Source: Deltaproteobacteria bacterium
GTDB lineage: Bacteria > Desulfobacterota > Desulfobacteria > Desulfobacterales > JAFDCJ01
NCBI GenBank assembly: GCA_024277475.1
Contig: JAJRVC010000473.1
Coordinates: 1-31,378, forward strand
Direction: 5' to 3'
DNA length: 31,378 nt
Position 1 is the stretch's first letter. Each line of letters opens with the position of its first letter. Positions 24,809 to 31,378 of this stretch are shown in pieces. The translations under genes and the position numbers were made by a program. Below the pieces are notes generated by a model. It saw only the letters and a program-made list of their open reading frames with translations. It ran no database searches and was not told the DNA's origin.

Positions 24809-27601
24809 ATGGACACGACATATTCCTTAAAATTGCCGCCGAAAAATTATCGGCGAATTATCGAAGAGCTGTCCGTTGTTATCCCAGACCCCGCTTTAAA
24901 GCTGAAATTCCTGAAACAGGCCATAAATGAACATCAAAAGATATCTGCACCCTACAAGCTTTACCCCCCGATAGCCGGAATTGCTTTTCGCAAAAAGCTT
25001 TTAAATAATGCTGAACAAATTTGGCCCGGCAGCAAAAAAGCTGTAAAAAAGCTTATCTGTACAGGCGTCGTTTCCGCTCCCCATAGTAAATTATTGTGGC
25101 TCTACAAATTACGGTATGCAATTGGGTCTGCAATTCTAATGTTCTTTATTTTGGGGGTCGGTACGGCGATTTCCCCTTTGGTCGGAAGCTTTAATCTTGA
25201 TGCGCTGATCAAGCTGAATTCTCAGCAGGTAAAAATAACGAATGCAAAAGTCATTATCCGAAAGCCGGTATTTCATTCCCAACGCTCCGGGAGCGGAGAC
25301 AACCCGAATTCATATAGGGTCATCATCAAGCCTGTAAATCATAAAAATAGGTCCGTCCAGATTCCCGATTATTTACGAAACCCTGTTTTAATGGCCTTGG
25401 CTTCTCAACAGATCATAAGTCCCAAACCGGATCGTATCAGCCAAAAGACACTATTGTCCGCACAGCTGCGCAACCGTGGAAACCATCCGGCTACAGCCAT
25501 CGCAAAACCTGCAATATTTCAAACCAGACCTGAGCAGATTCTGAAATACTTGCAGAATCCTATTTTGACGGCTCTGACTTCTCAACAGATCATAAATTCC
25601 AAATCAGACCCTATCACCCCAAAACCGCCACTATCTTTTCAGACGTCTGAAAGCGAAAACCATTCACCTTCACTTGTCGTCAAGCCTGTAAATCATCAAA
25701 GGCGGTCCGCGCGGGTTGCCAAATATTTACAAAATCCTGTTTTAATGGCCCTGACTTCTCAGCAGGTCAAAAATTCCAAACCGGTTCGTATCAGCCAAAA
25801 AACGCTATTGTCCGCACAGCCGCGCAACCGCGCAAAACATCCGCCTGCAGCTACCATCGAACCTGCAAAAAATCAAAATAAGCCTGAGCTGGTTCTCAAA
25901 TATTTCCAAAACCCCATTTTGATGGCCCTGGCTTCTCAGCAGATCATAAATTCCACATCGGATCGTATCAGCCAAAAGACACTATTATCTGCACAGTCGC
26001 GCAACCGCGGGAACCACCCAACTTTAGCTATCATCAAACCGGCTAAACATCAAAATGAGTCTAAGCTGGTTCTCAGATATTTCCAAAACCCCATTTTGAT
26101 GGCCCTGGCTTCTCAGCAGATCATAAATTCCACATCGGACCCTATCACCCAAAAGACGCTACTGTCTTCCCAGACGCCCGAAAGTGAAAGCCATTCACCC
26201 CCAACTGTCGTCAAACCTGCAAATCATCAACATGGGCCCGCACGGGTTCTCAAATACCTGCAGAATCCCGTTTTGATAGCCCTGATTTCTCAACGGATTA
26301 AAAATTCCACCCGGGATCGTACCATCGAAAAGACGATGCTTTCTTCTCGGCCGCACGAAAGTGAAGACCAACCACCTTCTTCTATCATCAAACCCTTAAA
26401 TCATCAAAACAGGTCCGGACAGGTTGCCGAATATTTACAAAACCCCATTTTATCGGCCCTGACTTTTCAACGGATCATAAGTTCCAAACCGGATCGTATC
26501 GCCCAAAAGCCGCTACTATCTTCTCAGACGCTCGAAAGCGAAAGCCATTCGCCTTCACCGGTCGTCAAAACTGCAAAATATCAAAATGAATCCGAGCCGG
26601 TTCCCGAATATCTGCGAAAACCTATCTGGCTGGTGGAGAAAACATCTGATCGTGAAATTTACAGCAACCGACTGCAGATAATCACAACATACACAATTTC
26701 CAATATACCCCGCGAATACTATCGGTTCCCAAAAAATTCCAAAAAGTTGCCGGCGAATAGTAAGACTACGAATAAAATCGCAGGTATTGTGTATCATGCA
26801 TCGGAAAGCGACCTGTACCCCTTCATGCCGGAAATGAATCGCTCTATCCAGAAATACAGCAAACGGCTGATCAAATATCTTCTACGCAAAAAGTCTTATA
26901 ATTTTTTCATTGATCGATTCGGGCGTGTCTACCGGTTGGTTCAGGAAGACCAGGTCGCTTTTCATGCCGGAAATTCGATCTGGGCCGATGATGAGGAAGT
27001 TTATCTAAACCTTAATCATGCCTTCATTGGTATTTGTTTTGAGGGTAAAGATTTCGAAGAAATCAAAATCGGTGATCAAAAAAAGGGCCAACTCAAAAAC
27101 TCGAAATCTTCCCTCCTTAAACCAACAGGTATTTTATCGGTCAATGAGGCCCAGTTGCGATCGGGAAAGGAGCTGACCGATTGGCTCAGAGTAAAATACA
27201 ACATTCCCCAGCACAACTGTGTACCCCATGCTCTAATATCCGTTAACCCCAATAGAATGTTGATCGGTTATCATCTGGATCTGGCCCGGGGGTTCCCCTT
27301 CGCTAAGTTTGGGCTGAGTGATAAATACCAGGAATTCCTGCCTTCTATGGTCGAATTTGGATTTCTTTATGACCGCTATTTTGAAAAGATATTTAACGGT
27401 GAACTCTGGCGCGGAATTCGTTCCTCCGAGCAAATCCTGCAGCGTCAAGCCGCGAATTCAGGTATGAGTTTTGCTGAGTATCGTAAAAGCCTGCAGCGAA
27501 AATTTTCCCGGTATAGGGAATGGAATAAAAAAATGCTTGAGAAAAAGGACCCAACGGACATTAACCCCCCACAGGGGCCGTTAACGGCTGCTCAAAACTG
27601 A
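24809..27601 (+). CDS. Membrane-anchored repeat-stalk protein with C-terminal peptidoglycan amidase domain
   Basis: A 930-residue protein with an unusual layout. Residues 1-100 are basic and soluble. One membrane helix follows (about 102-125, RYAIGSAILMFFILGVGTAI). Seven tandem repeats of exactly 59 residues span 191-603, each opening NP-[IV]-L-x-A-L-x-x-Q, after a degenerate copy. The C-terminal part (about 655-860) matches the Amidase_2/PGRP fold: IVYHAS (His 663), FIDRFGRVYRLVQEDQVAFHAGNS, then VPHALISVNPNR (His 807) and YHLDLARGFPF (Asp 824), a plausible zinc triad. A charged helical tail closes it. With the N-terminus inside, the amidase lies in the periplasm and would cut the MurNAc-L-Ala bond. 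The ATG has no clear ribosome site. Confidence 0.82.
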   Translation: MDTTYSLKLPPKNYRRIIEELSVVIPDPALKLKFLKQAINEHQKISAPYKLYPPIAGIAFRKKLLNNAEQIWPGSKKAVKKLICTGVVSAPHSKLLWLYKLRYAIGSAILMFFILGVGTAISPLVGSFNLDALIKLNSQQVKITNAKVIIRKPVFHSQRSGSGDNPNSYRVIIKPVNHKNRSVQIPDYLRNPVLMALASQQIISPKPDRISQKTLLSAQLRNRGNHPATAIAKPAIFQTRPEQILKYLQNPILTALTSQQIINSKSDPITPKPPLSFQTSESENHSPSLVVKPVNHQRRSARVAKYLQNPVLMALTSQQVKNSKPVRISQKTLLSAQPRNRAKHPPAATIEPAKNQNKPELVLKYFQNPILMALASQQIINSTSDRISQKTLLSAQSRNRGNHPTLAIIKPAKHQNESKLVLRYFQNPILMALASQQIINSTSDPITQKTLLSSQTPESESHSPPTVVKPANHQHGPARVLKYLQNPVLIALISQRIKNSTRDRTIEKTMLSSRPHESEDQPPSSIIKPLNHQNRSGQVAEYLQNPILSALTFQRIISSKPDRIAQKPLLSSQTLESESHSPSPVVKTAKYQNESEPVPEYLRKPIWLVEKTSDREIYSNRLQIITTYTISNIPREYYRFPKNSKKLPANSKTTNKIAGIVYHASESDLYPFMPEMNRSIQKYSKRLIKYLLRKKSYNFFIDRFGRVYRLVQEDQVAFHAGNSIWADDEEVYLNLNHAFIGICFEGKDFEEIKIGDQKKGQLKNSKSSLLKPTGILSVNEAQLRSGKELTDWLRVKYNIPQHNCVPHALISVNPNRMLIGYHLDLARGFPFAKFGLSDKYQEFLPSMVEFGFLYDRYFEKIFNGELWRGIRSSEQILQRQAANSGMSFAEYRKSLQRKFSRYREWNKKMLEKKDPTDINPPQGPLTAAQN
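25379..26617 (+). repeat. Seven tandem 177-base coding repeats
   Basis: Units start at 25379, 25556, 25733, 25910, 26087, 26264 and 26441, with no length variation. Two variants occur: copies 1, 3 and 4 carry SAQ-x-RNR-x-x-HP in the middle, and copies 2, 5, 6 and 7 carry an S-Q/R-x-x-ESE-type middle. The openings of copies 4 and 5 are identical for more than 50 bases, which points to recent duplication or gene conversion. Confidence 0.92.
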
Positions 27602-27699
27602 CAATAAGAAAAGTTACGAATATTGGATAACAGGAAATACGTGACTCAGAAAATAAGGGAAGAAAGTGTCACGAAACCTTCTCATGCATAATTTTTTGT

Positions 27700-27727
27700 T
27701 TGACATATTTATCTGAAAGGATATAGT
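27700..27727 (+). promoter_or_regulatory. Sigma70-type promoter of the toxin-antitoxin pair
   Basis: TTGACA (27700-27705), 16 bases, TATAGT (27722-27727), ahead of AAGGAG at 27749-27754. ATAT words flank the -10 in a partly symmetrical way, which would suit autorepression by the AbrB-type protein, though this is only inference. Confidence 0.55.
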
Positions 27728-27762
27728 TATGTAAGATATTAAGGAAACAAGGAGACAAGGAC

Positions 27763-27990
27763 ATGCTCGCTAAGCTTACAACTAAAAACCAGATAACTAT
27801 TCCCAAGCAGATTATTGATCAAATACCGGAAGCAAGATACTTTGATGTGGAGCTCAATGGCGGTGTGGTGGTCATGAAACCATTGAAGATCTATGATACC
27901 GGTCTTCAACAGATTAGATCAAAGATAAAAAAAATGGGCCTGAAACCTGACTGTGTAGCGGAAGCAGTAAAATGGGCAAGGTCCAAATGA
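27763..27990 (+). CDS. AbrB/SpoVT-type antitoxin
   Basis: A 75-residue DNA-binding protein with the swapped-hairpin AbrB fold: LAKLTTKNQITIPKQIID is the family signature, followed by the second strand DVELNGGVVVMKP. The C-terminal ~30 residues (LQQIRSKIKKMGLKP and on) would wrap the toxin. It should neutralise the PIN toxin encoded next and repress its own promoter. AAGGAG is eight bases before the ATG, and the stop overlaps the toxin start. Confidence 0.85.
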   Translation: MLAKLTTKNQITIPKQIIDQIPEARYFDVELNGGVVVMKPLKIYDTGLQQIRSKIKKMGLKPDCVAEAVKWARSK

Positions 27991-28403
27991 AGTCAGTTGT
28001 CATTGACACAAACGTAGTTGTATCCGCTCTTTTATTCGAGGGAAAGCCTGGCAAACTTATCCAGCTTTGGAAGGCCGATCAAATTCAACCTTTTATTTCC
28101 AAAGAAATCACCGAAGAATATCTTCGGGTTTTAGCTTATCCGAAGTTCAACTTATCTGAAAACGATATTGGCTTTCTTCTAAATCACGAAATTCTACCTT
28201 ATTTTAAAGCAGTAAAAATCAAACCCGGGTGCTGGAAAACAATAATTAAAGATGATCCTTCTGATGATATGTTTATTCGTTGTGCTGTATCCGGAATATG
28301 TAAAATAATCATATCCGGCGATCGGCACCTCCTTGATCTCAAAACATATGGTAAAATCAGAATCTTCTCTGTATCACTGTTTTTCAAAGAACTCGCTTCG
28401 TGA
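27987..28403 (+). CDS. PIN-domain toxin (VapC-like ribonuclease)
   Basis: A 138-residue PIN-fold protein, probably a metal-dependent RNase acting as the toxin of this pair. The start VVIDTNVVVSALL gives the first active-site Asp; further acidic residues are in EITEEYLRVL, in the KDDPSDDMFIRCA stretch, and SGDRHLL. This matches the TIGR00305 group of PIN toxins. ATG 27987 is preferred because it overlaps the antitoxin stop as ATGA; a start 15 bases earlier is also open. Coupled translation keeps the antitoxin ahead of the toxin. Confidence 0.85.
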   Translation: MKSVVIDTNVVVSALLFEGKPGKLIQLWKADQIQPFISKEITEEYLRVLAYPKFNLSENDIGFLLNHEILPYFKAVKIKPGCWKTIIKDDPSDDMFIRCAVSGICKIIISGDRHLLDLKTYGKIRIFSVSLFFKELAS

Positions 28404-28488
28404 AGGGCACGCTATAACGGGGCATGCTCCTTAAAAAAATCCACACCTGCCGGTTGTTTTGTCAAGAATAAGGATACGGGAGAACAAA

Positions 28489-29388
28489 ATGAATAAGATA
28501 AAACTACCCACAATAAACTGTGAGACGGTTTGCAGGGAAATCGGTGATTTTATCATCGGCACGGTTAAAAAAACGCAATCCACGGGCTGTATTGTGGGAT
28601 TGTCCGGCGGTGTTGATTCCAGCACGACTGCGGCTTTGATAAAATCGGCATTTGAGCGCTACAACTCAAATAAAAATGATGCACTCGAACTTGTCGGCTA
28701 CATTCTCCCCTCAAGCATCAATAAAATGCAAGACGTCAAAGACGCGCAAATCCTGGTAAAAGCGCTGGATATCCGCTATGAAATCCACAGCATCGAAAAG
28801 CCGGTAGAGGCATTCAAGATAACAAACCCGGAAGCATACGAAATAGACTACCACAAAGGAAACCTGATTTCCCGGGTACGGGCCAATGTGCTGTCTACAA
28901 AAGCCGCCACCGAAAAAAAATTACTGGCCGGTACCGGCAACAAGGATGAAGATTACGGCATCGGTTATTACACCCTGTTTGGTGACGGCGCGGTTCATTT
29001 CAGTCCCATCGCCGGTTTGTCAAAACGACTGGTCAGGGAAATGGCACTGTTTCTGGGAGTGGATGAAACCATCGTCTATCGAGTACCTACAGCCGGCCTT
29101 GAACCGGGGCAAAGCGATTTTAAAGATCTGGGGTATGACTATGATGTCGTGGAGCTGGTCTCCGAAGGACTTGAACAGGGATTTACCCCGGAGCAATTGG
29201 CAACCCACGAGCAGTTGGCTCCCCTGGTGAAAAAACAGATCGAACATTACCAATCTATTTATGGCAACCCGAAGTTGAATTCCGTTGAAGAGGTGGTGGA
29301 AGATATTTACCGGCGACATCAACTGGCAAGGGGTAAAGTAAAAATCGTCCATCCGCCGACCCCCAGGATCACCTTGAGCTATGAGTAG
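28489..29388 (+). CDS. nadE: NAD+ synthetase, ammonia-dependent type
   Basis: A 299-residue N-type ATP pyrophosphatase that amidates nicotinate adenine dinucleotide, the last step of NAD+ synthesis. The P-loop GLSGGVDSSTTAALI is near residue 38. SRVRANVLSTKAATEKKLLAGTGNKDED covers the deamido-NAD/ATP-binding region, followed by GDGAVHFSPIAGLSKRLVR. No glutaminase domain is attached, so ammonia must come from solution or a partner. ATG 28489 follows GGGAG; a TTG ten codons earlier is open but has no ribosome site. It follows the toxin gene by 85 bases and is probably separate. Confidence 0.95.
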   Translation: MNKIKLPTINCETVCREIGDFIIGTVKKTQSTGCIVGLSGGVDSSTTAALIKSAFERYNSNKNDALELVGYILPSSINKMQDVKDAQILVKALDIRYEIHSIEKPVEAFKITNPEAYEIDYHKGNLISRVRANVLSTKAATEKKLLAGTGNKDEDYGIGYYTLFGDGAVHFSPIAGLSKRLVREMALFLGVDETIVYRVPTAGLEPGQSDFKDLGYDYDVVELVSEGLEQGFTPEQLATHEQLAPLVKKQIEHYQSIYGNPKLNSVEEVVEDIYRRHQLARGKVKIVHPPTPRITLSYE

Positions 29389-29708
29389 ATACCGGGGTCC
29401 AGAGGGCCCGTCGAAGATCCCGCTCCGCGGGGGCACTGGTTTCTCCCTGAAAGGCAGTGTTTGTTTTATTACATATAAGTGCCTAAAATGAACTAAAGTG
29501 AGCTAAAGTGCCTAAAGTTATGGAAACGCTTCGCTAAATCTTTTTTAAAACAGACAGAATACATTCATTCGACGTTCGATGTTCGGCGTCCATCAGTTTC
29601 TTTTTCAATTTGACCGGCCGTTTTTTTGGCCGGCGGCGGGGCTGCCGCCTGAAACCTTCATTTTCCTTTCTTTTGTGCCTTCGTATCTTTGTGGCTGAAC
29701 TGTCACTT
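29389..29708. other. Gene-free, repeat-rich spacer
   Basis: The convergent ends of nadE and the MoaD-like gene are separated by 320 bases. They hold small palindromes (CCGCTCCGCGG near 29420, CCGGCC-GTTTTTTT-GGCCGG near 29613-29632), a short tandem repeat and TTCGACGTTCGATGTTCGGCG-like words near 29567. No ORF with a ribosome site is seen. The GC palindrome with a T-loop could act as a bidirectional transcription end, but its T-run is in the loop. Confidence 0.45.
29479..29518. repeat. Tandem 9-10 base repeat (GTGNNCTAAA)
   Basis: Four successive units: GTGCCTAAA, ATGAACTAAA, GTGAGCTAAA, GTGCCTAAA, then a partial GTT. The unit length alternates between 9 and 10 bases. It lies in a non-coding spacer, probably a dispersed low-complexity repeat. 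Confidence 0.6.
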
Positions 29709-29948
29709 TTACCCCCCAAAAACAGGCTGAAACACCCTCACGACAGCATTTTCCCGGAGCAGGTTTCCGGCCTTGACCAAATGACCGTCCATCGATACCA
29801 TGCCGAATTTTTTGGCGGGAAGATCAATATGCGAAATCAGATCCCCTACCGATGAGCCCTCTGGAAGTTCAACTTCCACTCCATAGACCGGATCGTGACC
29901 GGGAAAAGACTTTCTCAAAGTCCCGAATAATATAACCCTGATCTTCAT
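29709..29948 (-). CDS. MoaD/ThiS-family sulfur-carrier protein
   Basis: A 79-residue beta-grasp protein ending in the diagnostic Gly-Gly (VFQPVFGG), the site of thiocarboxylate formation. The fold signs are IRVILFGTLRKSF at the start and VEVELPEGSSVGDLISHIDL in the middle. It follows the AOR gene by 15 bases on the same strand, so it is likely dedicated to the tungstopterin cofactor of that enzyme, as is common for AOR neighbours. ThiS or a general MoaD role is less likely from context. Confidence 0.88.
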   Translation of the reverse strand: MKIRVILFGTLRKSFPGHDPVYGVEVELPEGSSVGDLISHIDLPAKKFGMVSMDGHLVKAGNLLRENAVVRVFQPVFGG

Positions 29949-29963
29949 TGTTGGTGAAATCTT

Positions 29964-31378
29964 TTAAAAATCAAACGTTTTATCCATCTCTTCATCGCTG
30001 ATGACAACCACTTTGTTGTGTGGCGGCAGGGGCTCCTCATAAAACATTTTGGGCAGCCGATCATCCTCATTCGTAAATCCGGCCTTGCGGTTGAATTCCC
30101 GCTCGGCTTTCATCACCTTTAAACCCAATGCACGCCAATCATCTTCACCGAAAGATTTACCCATCTTGGCCGCAACCATTTTATAAACATTTTCAATTCC
30201 CTCCGGAGTGGCCAAACCCGTCTGCGCAAAATCACAAATTCCCACGGTATCAATAGCGGCCATGTGAATCTGGGTATTGCGGGAGGCTTCCACCTGACCT
30301 TCGGCTGAAAATCGATCAAGAGTTCCCCCAAAATCCTCTAAATTCTGATCTACAACCCAGCCGGCGGTGTGATCTCCGCCCATGGGGCTGGTTGCGTAAG
30401 TGACCGCCATACCTTGAATCGCCCTGGGATCATAGGCCGCAATACTTTGCCCTTTGACGACCGGCACACGGTCATGGTTGAAATGCTTTCCGACTGCAAC
30501 AGGACCGTTGCCGAGGATCCTGCCGAACTCGGTTCCCTGTGCGACTTCTTCAACCATTTTTATGGCTGCCGGGCCATCGCCGAAATCTTTATAACCGGCA
30601 TCCATCGCCACGGCAATCGCCACGCCTGTGCTAATGGTATCCAAACCGATATCATCACAGAGAAAATCAAGTTTTGCGATGGCATCCAGATCACCATTGC
30701 CGATCATTCCGCCCATAGACCAGATAGTTTCATATTCCAGTGATGCTGTGACATACTTCCCTTTTGAATCCACGAATTCATTGGAACAATGAATGATGCA
30801 CTGTGAGCAGCCCTTATGGGTTGTTTTGCCGCCACGCTCCTTAATTAGCGCAGCCATGGTTTCCCCGCTGATTTTGTCGGCATGCTCAAACTGTCCCATT
30901 TTTGCATTGCAGGTCGGAAACGCACCAGCGGCATTGATCGGGCCTACCAGAACTGCTGATCCAAGCTCAGGGAGAATTTCACCGCTAAATTCGTCTGCCT
31001 TCACATCCCGGGCATAAGCTTTAGCCGCCTCCTTAAAGGCCGGCGCATCAGCCAATATACCGGCCGGTTTACCACCCATGCCGACCACAAGGGCCTTAAG
31101 GCCCTTGGCACCCATCACGGCCCCCAATCCTCCACGACCGGCGGCCCGGCAGGGACGGCCATCGGCATCGGTTGTCTGGATGGAGGCCGCAGTCAATTGC
31201 AACTCTCCGGCCGGACCGATACAGGTCACACTGTTGTTATCTCCATATTCTTCTTTGAGCTTCGCTGCAAGTTCATAAGTCCGCATGCCTTTGAATCGTT
31301 TAGCATCAATAAGTGCTGCAGCACCGTTTGAATCAATTTTGAGAATATACAAATCTCCCGGTTGAGCCTGCCCCTCTA
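29964..31378 (-). CDS. Aldehyde:ferredoxin oxidoreductase (5' end beyond window)
   Basis: About 471 C-terminal residues of a tungstopterin enzyme that oxidises aldehydes to acids with ferredoxin. The frame stays open to the right edge, and the missing part (about 140 residues) should hold the N-terminal beta domain. Visible features: CIGPAGE, RAAGRGGLGAVMGAKGLKAL (cofactor-binding loop), the 4Fe-4S ligands CSQCIIHC, a Cys in VGICDFAQTG that should be the fourth ligand, and a conserved DPRAIQGMAVTYATSP with GGDHTAG nearby. The TTG at 31352 is not the start, since coding similarity continues upstream. The MoaD-like gene follows. The exact subfamily (AOR, FOR or GOR) is not decided here. Confidence 0.94.
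   Translation of the reverse strand, partial: EGQAQPGDLYILKIDSNGAAALIDAKRFKGMRTYELAAKLKEEYGDNNSVTCIGPAGELQLTAASIQTTDADGRPCRAAGRGGLGAVMGAKGLKALVVGMGGKPAGILADAPAFKEAAKAYARDVKADEFSGEILPELGSAVLVGPINAAGAFPTCNAKMGQFEHADKISGETMAALIKERGGKTTHKGCSQCIIHCSNEFVDSKGKYVTASLEYETIWSMGGMIGNGDLDAIAKLDFLCDDIGLDTISTGVAIAVAMDAGYKDFGDGPAAIKMVEEVAQGTEFGRILGNGPVAVGKHFNHDRVPVVKGQSIAAYDPRAIQGMAVTYATSPMGGDHTAGWVVDQNLEDFGGTLDRFSAEGQVEASRNTQIHMAAIDTVGICDFAQTGLATPEGIENVYKMVAAKMGKSFGEDDWRALGLKVMKAEREFNRKAGFTNEDDRLPKMFYEEPLPPHNKVVVISDEEMDKTFDF

Noticed and set aside
25379..26617. Regular 177-base repeats as a CRISPR array
   Set aside because: The repeats are continuous coding sequence with no unique spacers, keep one reading frame and encode a protein repeat.
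29610..29635. GC palindrome with T7 as intrinsic terminator
   Set aside because: The T-run is in the loop rather than after the stem, so it does not meet the usual terminator layout.

Overview
The window looks like a chromosomal segment of a Gram-negative, anaerobic deltaproteobacterium (Desulfobacterota, Desulfobacterales-like). This rests on gene content: the long Gram-negative form of YidC, Na+-pumping decarboxylase subunits, a tungsten-type aldehyde:ferredoxin oxidoreductase with a MoaD-like partner, a YkgJ-type cysteine-cluster protein, and many short intergenic repeats of a kind I associate with that phylum. The lineage is inferred from reading, not from a database search.

Layout. (1) 1-2834: a GC-richer unknown fragment runs into a truncated nucleoside/sugar ABC ATPase, followed by its BMP-family binding protein; no permease is present. 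(2) 3123-5123: OadG- and OadB-like sodium-pump subunits and a small ABM-fold protein. (3) 5345-11446, minus strand: the conserved origin-proximal block rpmH-rnpA-yidD-yidC-jag-mnmE, with a perfect parS palindrome right after the mnmE stop, then a YkgJ-like protein and a small partner. No dnaA, parA or parB is seen. (4) 11598-15745, minus strand: an RNase E/G gene interrupted by an in-frame TAA, and a fused radical SAM/DUF2344 protein. (5) 15948-18683: an HtrA/DegP protease whose signal peptide is out of frame at a T7 run, converging on a SAM methyltransferase, plus a short ORF. (6) 18806-23109: a small membrane protein with its own promoter, asnS, panB and a conserved protein I do not recognise. 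(7) 23374-27601: a divergent actin/MreB-like ATPase, then a 930-residue membrane-anchored protein with seven exact-length 59-residue repeats and a C-terminal peptidoglycan-amidase domain. (8) 27763-31378: an AbrB/PIN toxin-antitoxin pair, nadE, and MoaD-like plus AOR genes running off the right edge.

How they fit together. Region 3 is translation, RNA-processing and membrane-insertion housekeeping (L34, RNase P protein, YidD/YidC insertion, Jag, MnmE tRNA modification). The parS site suggests this block lies in the segregation-organised origin domain. The most unusual part is region 7: an actin-like filament candidate beside an inner-membrane protein whose repeat stalk would place an amidase in the periplasm. 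I could not match this pair to a named system. Two housekeeping genes (rng, htrA) carry single lesions that look like either sequence errors or real inactivation, and both deserve re-reading.
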